A stretch of DNA of 11,642 nt from Clostridia bacterium (GCA_017518025.1 JAFWWR010000001.1:1-11642), one strand, 5' to 3'; counted from the stretch's first letter, positions 1 through 7,428 are shown. Translations and numbers: made by a program. Notes: a model not told the origin generated them from the sequence alone.

Positions 1-84
1 CCTGTTTGCTAACTTCGGCTTTTGAGAAGGTCATCTCTCCCGGATTAAAAGCGTATCTGACAGTTTGCATATACAAAAAGAAAA
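1..84. other. Unassigned left edge
   Basis: No gene can be supported here. One frame open from the left edge ends in a stop at 23-25 and could be the last few codons of an upstream plus-strand gene, but seven residues are too few to judge. Another frame stays open through the hairpin cluster and is probably chance coding in GC-rich DNA. Confidence 0.3.
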
Positions 85-150
85 GCGCGGCACATGCCGC
101 GCGCGATATACCGCTACGCGGCGCGATATACGCCTCACATTCGCGCGGCG
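85..150. repeat. Short GC-hairpin array with GCGATATA spacers
   Basis: Palindromes lie close together: GCGCGGC (85-91) pairs with GCCGCGC (96-102), and CCGC-TAC-GCGG (111-121) has a three-base loop. The spacer word GCGCGATATA occurs twice (101-110 and 121-130). The build, short GC stems with tiny loops joined by AT-rich words, resembles the blocks at 8.7-9.6 kb, but the words differ, so it is at most a related type. It sits just before a terminator, between genes. Confidence 0.5.
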
Positions 151-154
151 TGTT

Positions 155-179
155 AAAAACGCCCCACGGGGGCGTTTTT
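155..179. terminator. Bidirectional intrinsic terminator
   Basis: AAAAACGCCCC (155-165) pairs perfectly with GGGGCGTTTTT (169-179) around a three-base ACG loop. The A and T tracts at the two ends allow termination in either direction. It would end transcription entering from the left edge and separates that from the small peptide gene at 311. Confidence 0.85.
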
Positions 180-207
180 ATTCAACAAGGGAGTGGGCTG
201 CGCATAG

Positions 208-213
208 TATAAT
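208..213 (+). promoter_or_regulatory. Possible -10 box for the small peptide gene
   Basis: A perfect TATAAT lies about 100 bases before the small peptide start. No convincing -35 box stands 16-18 bases upstream; the nearest candidate, TTCAAC at 181-186, is 21 bases away. The transcript leader (about 220-310) is very GC-rich and holds a CCCC-TCC-GGGG hairpin (249-259), so it may be structured. Confidence 0.35.
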
Positions 214-310
214 ATCAGGGCGAGGGCGGGAGCTGTGCGCCGCCTGCGCCCCTCCGGGGCCCGCCCCGCGCGGCCCCCGAGAAATACTGTAAAAAGCAAA
301 GGAATACGCC

Positions 311-403
311 ATGGGATGCCTGTGTAATCTTCTTGACAACGAGAACCTGATCTGGTTCGTGATCCTTGCTCTGCTCATCCTCAACTGCTGCTGCAACGGC
401 TGA
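311..403 (+). CDS. Small cysteine-rich single-helix peptide (30 aa)
   Basis: This short ORF encodes 30 residues: a polar, Cys-containing head (MGCLCNLLDNENL), one hydrophobic stretch of about 13 residues (Ile14 to Leu24 and just beyond), and a tail with three consecutive cysteines (CCCNG). An AAAGGA ribosome binding site lies 9 bases before the ATG, a -10-like box lies upstream and a strong terminator follows, so it forms a complete small transcription unit. Function is unknown. A membrane-inserted or metal/thiol-related peptide is possible from composition alone. Very short Cys-rich hydrophobic peptides are, as far as I recall, seen in Clostridia, but I cannot assign a family. Confidence 0.6.
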   Translation: MGCLCNLLDNENLIWFVILALLILNCCCNG

Positions 404-464
404 GCGGTCCTGCCGCATTAAGCGCAGACCGAAAAAGCACGGATCCTGAATTGATCTGAGTGAC

Positions 465-513
465 AAAAATCCGTAGGTTTCATCTGTAAAGGTGAAAATC
501 CTACGGATTTTTT
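465..513. terminator. Bidirectional terminator between convergent genes
   Basis: AAAAATCCGTAGG (465-477) pairs with CCTACGGATTTTT (500-512), and an inner stem (TTTCA with TGAAA) extends the hairpin. T tracts lie on both strands. It serves the small peptide gene on the plus strand and the minus-strand isomerase-like gene that ends at 570. Confidence 0.9.
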
Positions 514-569
514 CTTTTCACTTCAACGCCCTTTTTCGACCCCGCTTACTGCGGCAGTCTCGCCGTTTG

Positions 570-1451
570 TTAAAACCCGAACTTCGCCAGCTTCTCGCGG
601 AGGAATCCCACCGCCATGCTGATGTCGGCAACGGGATCGTCGCCCACCTCTCTCTCGATGGTGAGGAAGCCGTCGAATCCGGTGTCGTGCAGCGCCGGGA
701 GATAGATATCGAAGTCCACGTCGCCCTGGCCGAGCGGCAGCTCGATGAACTTCTCGCCCATCTCGATCATCTGCGCGTGCTTCTTGGCGTCCTCGTCCAG
801 CTGAAGGGCGTTCGCGTTGATCTTGATCGCCTCGTCCACCTTCTTCTGGAGCATGATGCCGTCCTTGGCGTGGGTGTGGACCACGTACTTGCCGAGATAT
901 TTCAGCGCCTCTTCGGGTCTGTCGTCCACGCACATGACGAGATTCGCGGGGTCAAAATTGACTCTCACGCCTTCCGCGCCGAGACTGTCCAGGAAGTCCG
1001 CCAGGAGCCAGCCCTTTTCGGGACCGGTCTCCACCGCGAAGGAAGCCCCCACGGAGTCGCCGTAGAGCGCCAGCTCCCGGCACGCCGCCCGCATGATCTC
1101 CTTCTTCTCACACTCTTCCTCGGGGACCGTGCCGATGTGAGTCGTCACGATGCCGCACCCCAGTTCAAGAGACAGATCGAGTATCCTCTTCGATTTGTCG
1201 ATGAGCCATTTGTTCTGCTCGGGATCGGAAAAGCCCGTTCCGAAGTCTCCGCAGAGAGCGGAGAAAACGAGCCCGTTCGACTTGACGATGTCCAGAGTCT
1301 CGCGGATCTTTTCCTTTGTCATATCCTCGGCGGCAAGCTCGGAATCTGTCGTCGCCATCGCCTGGATACCCTCGATCCCCAGCTCCGCGGCCTTCTCCAC
1401 GCCGCCTCTGAACCCGAGTCTGAATGAACCTACCATTGCGCCAATTCTCAT
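570..1451 (-). CDS. Sugar phosphate isomerase/epimerase (xylose-isomerase-like TIM barrel)
   Basis: A 293-residue protein of the AP-endonuclease-2/xylose-isomerase-like TIM-barrel superfamily. Members isomerise or epimerise sugars, inositols or related compounds using a divalent metal; the substrate cannot be read here. The likely metal-site residues lie on successive strands: Glu141 in VETGPE, Asp167 in NFDPANL, His194 in VHTHAKDG and Glu266 in TIEREVG. The ELPLGQGDVDF loop before the last strand is typical. There is no signal peptide, so it is probably cytoplasmic. A GGAGGT ribosome binding site 7 bases before the ATG supports this start. It lies 54 bases after the helicase-loader gene on the same strand and is probably co-transcribed, although a metabolic enzyme is an unexpected partner for replication genes. 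Confidence 0.85.
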   Translation of the reverse strand: MRIGAMVGSFRLGFRGGVEKAAELGIEGIQAMATTDSELAAEDMTKEKIRETLDIVKSNGLVFSALCGDFGTGFSDPEQNKWLIDKSKRILDLSLELGCGIVTTHIGTVPEEECEKKEIMRAACRELALYGDSVGASFAVETGPEKGWLLADFLDSLGAEGVRVNFDPANLVMCVDDRPEEALKYLGKYVVHTHAKDGIMLQKKVDEAIKINANALQLDEDAKKHAQMIEMGEKFIELPLGQGDVDFDIYLPALHDTGFDGFLTIEREVGDDPVADISMAVGFLREKLAKFGF

Positions 1452-1505
1452 ATTGGTACCTCCGTGTTTGTATTTGTTTTCCTCCGTTCGCGGGGGATAT
1501 TTGAC

Positions 1506-2474
1506 TTATTTCATTGCTCTGCCTATCTTCTGCTGCCGAACGTCGAGCCCGGTGAAGAGCAGGGGACGGAACTCGCCGAAGATCCGGCTGGTGATCCGGT
1601 CCGCGTACCGCTGCCTCATCTCGCCCTGGCTGAGATTCGTGTTGATGATGGTCGGTTTGCCGCGGACCAGCCGCGAGTTTATCACGTTGTAGATGCAGGA
1701 CACGGTGAACTGGTTCGACACCTCCACCCCCAGATCGTCGATTATAAGCAGGTCGCAGTCCTGGTACTCTTTGTCGCGGCCGGAGGTGTAATCCCGCCCG
1801 AACCGTATCTGCTCGAAGGTGGAGATCACGTCCTGCGCCGATTCGTAGATCACGCTGTAGCCGCGCTCGATGACCCGCGCCGCCACGGACGTGGACAGAT
1901 GCGTCTTGCCGAGTCCCGTGGCTCCCAGCAGGATGAAAGAATCGGACGTCTCCTCGGAGAAGTTGTCCGTGAATTCGCGGAGCCGCTCCAGATTGATCTT
2001 CATCAGATCCAGATCCCGTCCGGTGTAGAAGGACAGGTCGAAGGTCTCAAAGGACTGCGTCTCCGCCAGCCGGGAGAGACCGGAGCTCTGAAACTCGGCC
2101 CTCGTCAGTGCCTCCTTCATGCAGGAGCACATGTCGATCCCCACGTAGCCCGTGTCGCCGCATTTTTCGCAGGTGTACTTCACCTCGAGGTAGTCGGCGG
2201 GATAGCCGTTTTTCTCCAGCACCCGGCGGAGTTTCTCTCTCAGCGCGGTGTTTTCCTTTTTTATGGACTCCAGCGCGTCGTCGTCGAGACGGTGTTCCAT
2301 GGCGGCGTCGAGGATCTTCGGGCCGGTCATGGCGATCTTCCGGTTCAGCTCGTACACCTCGGGAAGAGTTGACGCCGTCTCGGCGGCTCTCATTTCGTAT
2401 TCGGCGAAGGCGCGCTGCCTCCGCCCCGCGATCTCCTGCTTTACGCGGTCGTAATTCTCTTTGCTGTACGCCAT
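1506..2474 (-). CDS. DnaI/DnaC-like helicase loader ATPase
   Basis: A 322-residue AAA+ protein of the DnaC/IstB/DnaI class. Loaders of this type place the replicative helicase on DNA during initiation or restart. The N-terminal part (about 1-95) is helical and would contact helicase. A zinc-type motif follows, CEKCGDTGY...CSC (Cys102, 105, 116, 118), as in Bacillus DnaI. Walker A is GATGLGKT (184-191), Walker B is LLIIDD (242-247), sensor region NTNLS is near 279 and a conserved arginine region is RITSRIFGEF (293-302). Its ATG follows the dnaD-like stop codon after one base, so translation is probably coupled. An IstB transposition helper is less likely, because the zinc motif is present, there is no transposase, and DnaD is the neighbour. 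Confidence 0.88.
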   Translation of the reverse strand: MAYSKENYDRVKQEIAGRRQRAFAEYEMRAAETASTLPEVYELNRKIAMTGPKILDAAMEHRLDDDALESIKKENTALREKLRRVLEKNGYPADYLEVKYTCEKCGDTGYVGIDMCSCMKEALTRAEFQSSGLSRLAETQSFETFDLSFYTGRDLDLMKINLERLREFTDNFSEETSDSFILLGATGLGKTHLSTSVAARVIERGYSVIYESAQDVISTFEQIRFGRDYTSGRDKEYQDCDLLIIDDLGVEVSNQFTVSCIYNVINSRLVRGKPTIINTNLSQGEMRQRYADRITSRIFGEFRPLLFTGLDVRQQKIGRAMK

Positions 2475-2475
2475 A

Positions 2476-3504
2476 TCACTTTCCCCCGTTTTTTCCCTTT
2501 TTGTCGCCGTAGGAGCGGGTCAGCGCCTTCTCGAAGAAATCGTCGGTGTCAAAGCTCGACGCGGCGCCCTTGTCGCCCTTCTTCCCGCCTCCGGATTTCT
2601 TCTTTTTCTCGTCCTCGACGAATTTCTCCACTTCCGCCGCGGTCTTGAGACCTTTCCCGTGCCACTTTTCAAGTATGGCGTTGGCGTAGGGCATCGACGC
2701 CTCGTTGGTGTTCGCCACGGTGATCTCGTAGGCGATGCCGATCACGTCCTCGCCGTAGTTCCACGTGACGCACCAGTTGTTCACGAATCCCTTTTCCTTG
2801 CCGGTGAGGGACCGCTTGCCGAGCCCGAATATCCTTCTCACCATGGATTCTCTGCTGTCCGCCTCTTCCATCGACTGGAGTTCTTCGACTAATGCCGAAT
2901 ATTCTGTTATGCCTTTGTCGAATAAGTCGATCGCCAGCTTTTCAACGTACCGGACGGAACGTCTGTCTTTCTTTGCTGCGTGGGCGAAGAGAAGGCCTAT
3001 GTAATCCTCGGAGAGACCGAGATGATCCATCAGTCCTATGATGATGTTGGTCTCCGCGGTGCTGAACATTTTGCCGATGATCTGCTGACAGCTGTCGAGC
3101 AGGGCGGAGGTCTCCTCGTTCAGTTCCATGAACGAGGTGGTCTCCTCCGCGGTGTACGACGGCACGTCGGGCCGCTGGAGCGTTTTTCTCCTGGGCTTCG
3201 CCACCTCGCCCCTGATCTTTACGATCTCCGGCTCGTTTTTATCCTCCGCGCCGGGGAGACGACCCGCCTCGTCCTCTTCGACGACGGAGATCACGTCTTT
3301 TTCCGCCCAGAAGTTTAGGGAGGCGTCGAGGGTCGAGCCGTCCATGGAGAGCTCCTCGCAGATCCGTGACGGGTCGAAGGACCCGCCGTGGCGCAGCACG
3401 GCGAGAAGCACGACGATATCGTCCGCGGTGGCCTCCTCAAAGTAGAGGATCGCGTGAGTCGGTATCACGGTGACCGAATTCTTGTAGTTTGGTATGATCT
3501 TCAT
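2476..3504 (-). CDS. DnaD-domain primosome protein (two DnaB_2/DDBH2 domains)
   Basis: A 342-residue protein of the DnaD/DnaB(Bacillus) family, which remodels origin DNA and helps recruit helicase and loader. About 1-75 is a winged-helix-like N-terminal region. Two tandem C-terminal-type helical domains follow, about 120-210 and 218-295; the second carries the family signature around SMPYANAILEKW (270-281). A Lys/Gly-rich linker (299-315) leads to a tail with SFDTDDFFEKALTRSY (317-331), typical of clostridial DnaD proteins. The ATG is preceded by AGGA-type ribosome binding sequence. It is first gene of a replication pair with the loader. A possible DnaA-box cluster lies about 225-260 bases upstream. 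Confidence 0.88.
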   Translation of the reverse strand: MKIIPNYKNSVTVIPTHAILYFEEATADDIVVLLAVLRHGGSFDPSRICEELSMDGSTLDASLNFWAEKDVISVVEEDEAGRLPGAEDKNEPEIVKIRGEVAKPRRKTLQRPDVPSYTAEETTSFMELNEETSALLDSCQQIIGKMFSTAETNIIIGLMDHLGLSEDYIGLLFAHAAKKDRRSVRYVEKLAIDLFDKGITEYSALVEELQSMEEADSRESMVRRIFGLGKRSLTGKEKGFVNNWCVTWNYGEDVIGIAYEITVANTNEASMPYANAILEKWHGKGLKTAAEVEKFVEDEKKKKSGGGKKGDKGAASSFDTDDFFEKALTRSYGDKKGKNGGK

Positions 3505-3843
3505 TTTATCCTGTCCTTTTCGTCGCGCCGGAGGCGTCTGTCAGCCCATTTTGCCCCCGGCCGACGTCGATTTTCATTTTAAGCGGATGTCTGCCCGAAA
3601 ACTCGCCCATAATAGAGGATTGCATATCACAGACACTCGAAAAACATGGAAATAATTTACATTTTTGTGCTGTTATTAGGTAAAAATAGTCGAAAAACGG
3701 GTCAAAAACCGCCGATTCTGGCCTTTGGTTTTCCACAACCTGTTGAAAACTCCTGTGGAAAAATAGGCATTAGCAGAACCGTTTTAGATCGGTTATTTGA
3801 CGAAAATGATTTAATACAGACGGGTAAAACACCGTTTCGGGCG
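3505..3843 (-). promoter_or_regulatory. AT-rich intergenic region upstream of the dnaD-like gene
   Basis: This 339-base gap between the end of tsaD and the start of the dnaD-like gene contains no supported gene. It is clearly AT-richer than the flanking genes. On the minus strand a TATTAT box (plus coordinates 3609-3614) could be a -10 element, but no good -35 partner is seen. A weak hairpin, AACCG (3777-3781) with CGGTT (3790-3794), lacks a T tract, so I see no convincing terminator for tsaD. The DnaA-like boxes are listed separately. Confidence 0.4.
3729..3762. promoter_or_regulatory. Cluster of DnaA-box-like 9-mers
   Basis: TTTTCCACA (3729-3737) and, inverted, TGTGGAAAA (3754-3762) each differ by one base from the DnaA box TTATCCACA. 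Between them TGTTGAAAA (3741-3749) is a weaker copy in the same orientation as the third. The starts lie 12-13 bases apart, as in DnaA-binding clusters. The sites lie upstream of the dnaD/helicase-loader pair, so DnaA control of that operon is an inference. No dnaA, dnaN or AT-rich unwinding region proves an origin here. Confidence 0.45.
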
Positions 3844-4932
3844 TCAATTTCCGCGAGTGAGGGCGAGTCTTGCCGCTTCGTCGGAAGCGTAGGCGTTCAT
3901 CCTCGAATCCGCGGTTATCCCGGCGCGGAATCTGTGATATCCTGCGGCGGCGACCATGGCTCCGTTGTCACCGCAGAGGGGGATCGACGGGGTGATGAAT
4001 CTGACGCCGCGTTTTTCACATATCTCCGCCGCCGCGCGCCGCAGATGGGAGTTGGCGGCGACGCCGCCCGCCATGACCAGCGTGTCGTATTTTCGCTCGT
4101 CCAGGAACGCTGCCAGTTTTTTACAAATGCCTTGGCACACCGCGCGGGTAAACGAAGCCGCCATGCCGAGCACGACCTCTTCCGGGAGAGGGTCGTCCTT
4201 GCCGAGCCGCATCCGCTGCCGAAGATTCGATATGTGGTTCAGCGCGGCGGTCTTGAGCCCGCTGAAGGAAAAGTCAAAGGATCCGTCTGCGATAGCCGGA
4301 GAGGGAAGAGGAAATTCCTCGCCCGTGACGCCCGCGTCGGCCGCGCGCGTCGCCAGTTCGTCCATCTCCCGTCCCGCGGGATAGGTAAGCCCTATGATCC
4401 TGCCCACCTTGTCGAAGGCCTCCCCCGCAGCGTCGTCGCGGGTCTCGCCGGCGACTTCCAGGACCGTGAAATCCGTTACGTCGTACAGAGAAGTATGACC
4501 TCCGGACACCACCAGCGCCCCGTAGGAGGGCGTGAGACCGGGATTTTCGAGATACGCCGCCGCGGCGTGCGCTTCGATGTGATCCACCGGGATCAGCGGT
4601 ACTCCGAGAGAGGAGGCGAGCCCCTTGGCGAAGGACGTTCCCACCAGCAGACACCCGATGAGTCCCGGACAGTTCGTCACGGCGACGGCGTCGATATCCC
4701 CGGGGACGATCCCGGCGGTCTTCACGGCTTCGTCGGCGACCTGCGAGATCACGTCCGCGTGAGCGCGGCTCGCGATCTCCGGAACAACGCCCCCGAACAG
4801 GCGGTGAGTCTCGATCTGCGACGCCACCACGTTGGACAGTATCTTGTATTCCGTCGCGCCGGGACGCTCCTCAGCCGAAAGAACGGCGCAGGAGGTCTCG
4901 TCGCAGGAGCTTTCCACAGAAAAAATGATCAT
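3844..4932 (-). CDS. tsaD: tRNA N6-adenosine threonylcarbamoyltransferase TsaD
   Basis: TsaD (Kae1/YgjD family), 362 residues, slightly longer than the usual 335-345. It transfers the threonylcarbamoyl group from threonylcarbamoyl-AMP to A37 of ANN-decoding tRNAs, working with TsaB and TsaE in bacteria. Visible motifs are the N-terminal SSCDET (8-13), the metal-binding HIEAH (His118, His122), SGGHT (143-147), DDAAGEAFDKVGR (166-178), AGGVAANS (298-305) and GDNGAM (331-336, Asp332 a likely metal ligand). The ATG overlaps the rimI stop by four bases (ATGA), which indicates translational coupling. tsaB and tsaE, often neighbours in Bacillota, are not in the window. Confidence 0.96.
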   Translation of the reverse strand: MIIFSVESSCDETSCAVLSAEERPGATEYKILSNVVASQIETHRLFGGVVPEIASRAHADVISQVADEAVKTAGIVPGDIDAVAVTNCPGLIGCLLVGTSFAKGLASSLGVPLIPVDHIEAHAAAAYLENPGLTPSYGALVVSGGHTSLYDVTDFTVLEVAGETRDDAAGEAFDKVGRIIGLTYPAGREMDELATRAADAGVTGEEFPLPSPAIADGSFDFSFSGLKTAALNHISNLRQRMRLGKDDPLPEEVVLGMAASFTRAVCQGICKKLAAFLDERKYDTLVMAGGVAANSHLRRAAAEICEKRGVRFITPSIPLCGDNGAMVAAAGYHRFRAGITADSRMNAYASDEAARLALTRGN

Positions 4933-5408
4933 TTTGACGTACCGTCTCCGTTATCCGCCGCGTCCGCGTCGTAATACATCAGTATCGCGTCCTCGACGGG
5001 AAGTCTGTAATAGTTTTGCCGCACACCGATCTCGCCGAAGCCGAAGGAGGCGTACAGCGCGCGCGCCGCGGCGTTGGACCGCCGAACTTCGAGAAAGATC
5101 CGGCGCGCCCCACGGTCCGAGACCGCCCGGACGAGCCGCCCGAGCAATTCCCGTCCGACGCCGCGCCTCCGCATCTCGCCGTCCACGGCGAGATTCAGTA
5201 TCTCCGCCTCGTCAGCGACCGATACGGCGCATCCGTATCCGGTAACCGTCCCTCCGTCGGACGCCACAAGAGTCACGGCGTAGTCGCGGCTGAGCAGCGT
5301 GAGGAAATCATCTTCCGTCCACGGCACCGTGAACGACGCCCGCTCGATCCTCATGACTTCCTCGAGAGGGAAGTCGTCTTCGGCGCACGCCGGTCTGTAT
5401 TCCGTCAT
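4929..5408 (-). CDS. rimI: Ribosomal protein S18-alanine N-acetyltransferase RimI
   Basis: A 159-residue GNAT acetyltransferase. RimI acetylates the N-terminal alanine of ribosomal protein S18, and clostridial RimI may also act on other N termini. The acetyl-CoA loop RRRGVG (80-85) follows the LNLAVDGEM strand, and the family signature LEVRRSN...ALYASFGF...RQNYYR is complete. The C terminus holds ILMYY, typical of the subfamily. Position directly before tsaD with an ATGA overlap is the classic arrangement and supports RimI over a general GNAT. It follows the phosphatase gene by six bases. Confidence 0.92.
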   Translation of the reverse strand: MTEYRPACAEDDFPLEEVMRIERASFTVPWTEDDFLTLLSRDYAVTLVASDGGTVTGYGCAVSVADEAEILNLAVDGEMRRRGVGRELLGRLVRAVSDRGARRIFLEVRRSNAAARALYASFGFGEIGVRQNYYRLPVEDAILMYYDADAADNGDGTSK

Positions 5409-5414
5409 CTCCGC

Positions 5415-5921
5415 TTACCTGCCGGCGCCCGCCGCCGGCGGGAACACCCGCCTCAGCGCGTCCTCGATCCGGCTGAGACACGCCTCGTATTCCTCGTCGG
5501 ATCCGCCGTACGGATCGGGAATATCCTCCGGCATCACGGAGACCTTCGTGGCGTATTCCGGGAATTTCATTATGATCTGAGTGGCGTGGAATCCCGTTAC
5601 CGCAATGACCAGCCGCGCGTTTGCCAGATCCGCGCGTGTGACCAGCCGCGATCTGTGGCTGAGGTAATCGTTTTCCGGGGTGGAGGGCACGCCGCGCTTC
5701 ACAAGGGCGTTCACCGCTCCGGAGGAGATGGGAGAGCCGTTGGCGATAAGGCCCGCGGAGACGGCGTGCCGCCCGTCGGAGCCGAAAAGATAATTGAACA
5801 TGGCCGCCGCCATGGGCGACCTGCAGGTGTTGCCGCTGCACACGAACAGATAGGGCTGAGACTGCTCCGTTTTCATCTTCGGGGCTTCCGTCTCAACTGC
5901 AGTTCCCGTTATTCCCGCCAT
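5415..5921 (-). CDS. Low-molecular-weight protein phosphatase, YwlE-like
   Basis: A 168-residue LMW-PTP-fold phosphatase. The catalytic P-loop is CSGNTCRS (Cys28 to Ser35; Cys28 nucleophile, Arg34 phosphate binding) and the general acid is probably Asp136 in PDPYGG. The fifth P-loop residue is Thr32. In Bacillus YwlE the matching Thr is associated with phosphoarginine specificity, while tyrosine phosphatases usually have Ile there, so an arginine phosphatase is possible. An internal ATG at 5876 would remove a 15-residue extension, but AAGGAG lies upstream of 5921 and no clear site precedes 5876, so I keep the longer start. It is the third gene of the minus-strand operon. No McsB-type arginine kinase is seen. 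Confidence 0.88.
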   Translation of the reverse strand: MAGITGTAVETEAPKMKTEQSQPYLFVCSGNTCRSPMAAAMFNYLFGSDGRHAVSAGLIANGSPISSGAVNALVKRGVPSTPENDYLSHRSRLVTRADLANARLVIAVTGFHATQIIMKFPEYATKVSVMPEDIPDPYGGSDEEYEACLSRIEDALRRVFPPAAGAGR

Positions 5922-5958
5922 GAGTCCGCACTCTCCTTCTTTGAATTATATCCGGGTA

Positions 5959-6447
5959 TCAGTATCCGAACTTGCCCGTGAGGCTGTCGTCGTTCTCGAT
6001 CCAGTCCTTCACCGGGTATACGGTGAATTCCTCGTCTGTGTCGCGGACGACCACCGTCTCTATACCAGCGTTTATTATCATCCTTTTGCACATCATGCAG
6101 GAGCAGGTGCCTCCGACGACGGAGCCGTCCTTCGGATCGGTACAGCACATATAAAGAGTGGAGCCGATCATGTTTTCCCGCGCCGCCGCGATGATGGCGT
6201 TGGCCTCCGCGTGGACGGAGCGGCACATCTCGTACCTCTCGCCCCGGGGCAGGTTAAGCTTTTCTCTCATGCAGCCGCCGATGTCGCTGCAGTTCTGCCG
6301 CCCTCTCGGCGCGCCGTTGTATCCGGTTGCGATGATGATATCGTTCTTGACGATGATCGCGCCGAACCTTCTTCTCAGGCAGGTGGACCGTTCGGAAACG
6401 GTCTCGGCGATGTCAAGATAGTAATTTTCCTTTGAAACGCGTCCCAT
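5959..6447 (-). CDS. comEB: Deoxycytidylate (dCMP) deaminase, ComEB type
   Basis: A 162-residue zinc cytidine/deoxycytidylate deaminase. It converts dCMP to dUMP and so feeds thymidylate synthesis. The catalytic HAE motif is VHAEAN (His79 zinc ligand, Glu81 proton shuttle). The second zinc motif is SCMMC (Cys117, Cys120), where Ser116 replaces the usual Pro of PCxxC. The insert between them, with NCSDIGGCMREK and PRGERYEMCRS, adds cysteines as in T4-type and Bacillus dCMP deaminases. AAAGGA lies about 6 bases before the ATG. It lies 40 bases after the membrane-protein gene and 37 before the phosphatase gene. The comEB name rests on family resemblance; competence genes are not present. Confidence 0.9.
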   Translation of the reverse strand: MGRVSKENYYLDIAETVSERSTCLRRRFGAIIVKNDIIIATGYNGAPRGRQNCSDIGGCMREKLNLPRGERYEMCRSVHAEANAIIAAARENMIGSTLYMCCTDPKDGSVVGGTCSCMMCKRMIINAGIETVVVRDTDEEFTVYPVKDWIENDDSLTGKFGY

Positions 6448-6487
6448 ATTTTTATCCTTTCCGCCTTGGGGCTGAAAGACAGTTTTG

Positions 6488-7375
6488 TCAGTTTTTTTCG
6501 CTTTCCGCGTCCTCCGGCGGGGTGAAAGCGAGCAGCGCGCGGGCGAACGCGACGTGGTCGTCGTGGACCTTCTGCGCCTTTTTCTTGCCCGTGAACGCGG
6601 ACATGGCGGATACCTGTCTCACAGCCAGCACCGTGTCGTCGGGCAGGGTGGAGAACACATCGTAATACTGCGCGATCGCGGTCTCCGAGAAGCGGATGCC
6701 GAATTCGTCGATCGCACCCTCGGGGGTATAGCCGTAAATTTCGGAAAGCTTCATGAATCCGCCGCTTTCCTTTACCTGCGCGTAAAGCTCGGGGTCAAGC
6801 AGGACCACCACCGAATCTCCGGCGAAGATCTCGTTGGAGAAGTTTTCGTACTGCCGGTGGTTCTCCTGAGAATTCCTGTATTCCGCGAGGTAGGTGTGGT
6901 AGTAGAAGTCCCTGTCGCGGACCTCCTCGCCTTTTTCCCGCGCCTCGGCGATCTGCCTGTCGATATCCCGTTCCACGTTGTCGTCGGTCACGTAGAAGAT
7001 CGTCGCGAAGCGGACTTCCTTCTTGCCGTTGTTGTTGTAGTCGTCGCCCACCAGGCCGCCGAAGATCTGCTCCGCCTTGTCCGTGGCGGCGCTGTCGAAG
7101 ACCGCGGGCCCCGCGTACATGACGTATATGTCGGGTCTCTTTTTGAGAAGGAACTGCGTGATCCCGATGCCGAAGATCAGCAGGAATGCGCCGATCACCA
7201 GCACCCGGCCTCTGTAGTGATACCAGAAATTGCTCCAGAACGGGCCCTTCGCCGCCTCTCCCTCGTGGATCGGGTCTCCGGCGTCTTCTCCGCCCACTCC
7301 GAGGCGCCTTGCCGCGTTGGACTGAAGCTCCTCTTCCGGGGAGATACCGTCGCGTTTTTCTTCTTTTTCCGCCAT
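6488..7375 (-). CDS. Unknown single-pass membrane protein
   Basis: I do not recognise this 295-residue protein. It has a charged N-terminal cytoplasmic segment (about 1-55), one membrane helix (about 57-77, VLVIGAFLLIFGIGITQFLL), and a long soluble C-terminal domain of about 215 residues that should lie outside the membrane. That domain has a segment with VVVLLDPELY and TPEGAIDEFGIRF but no catalytic motif I can name. An AAAGGAG site about 8 bases before the ATG at 7375 favours this start over an in-frame GTG at 7414 that falls inside the leader. It is first in the five-gene minus-strand operon, directly after the promoter at 7429-7457. Confidence 0.8.
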   Translation of the reverse strand: MAEKEEKRDGISPEEELQSNAARRLGVGGEDAGDPIHEGEAAKGPFWSNFWYHYRGRVLVIGAFLLIFGIGITQFLLKKRPDIYVMYAGPAVFDSAATDKAEQIFGGLVGDDYNNNGKKEVRFATIFYVTDDNVERDIDRQIAEAREKGEEVRDRDFYYHTYLAEYRNSQENHRQYENFSNEIFAGDSVVVLLDPELYAQVKESGGFMKLSEIYGYTPEGAIDEFGIRFSETAIAQYYDVFSTLPDDTVLAVRQVSAMSAFTGKKKAQKVHDDHVAFARALLAFTPPEDAESEKN

Positions 7376-7428
7376 CTTCGGGGCTCCTTTCCGCTGGATC
7401 CGGCGTCTGCTCACACTGCCGCTATTTT

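Noticed and set aside
3729..3762. Chromosomal replication origin
   Set aside because: There are only three boxes, and dnaA, dnaN and an obvious unwinding element are absent; a regulatory site is the more modest reading.
492..5981. Long plus-strand frames opposite the minus-strand genes (about 492-1427, 1464-2372, 3646-4974, 5016-5981)
   Set aside because: They mirror the GC-rich codons of recognised genes, have no ribosome binding sites I trust and resemble no family.
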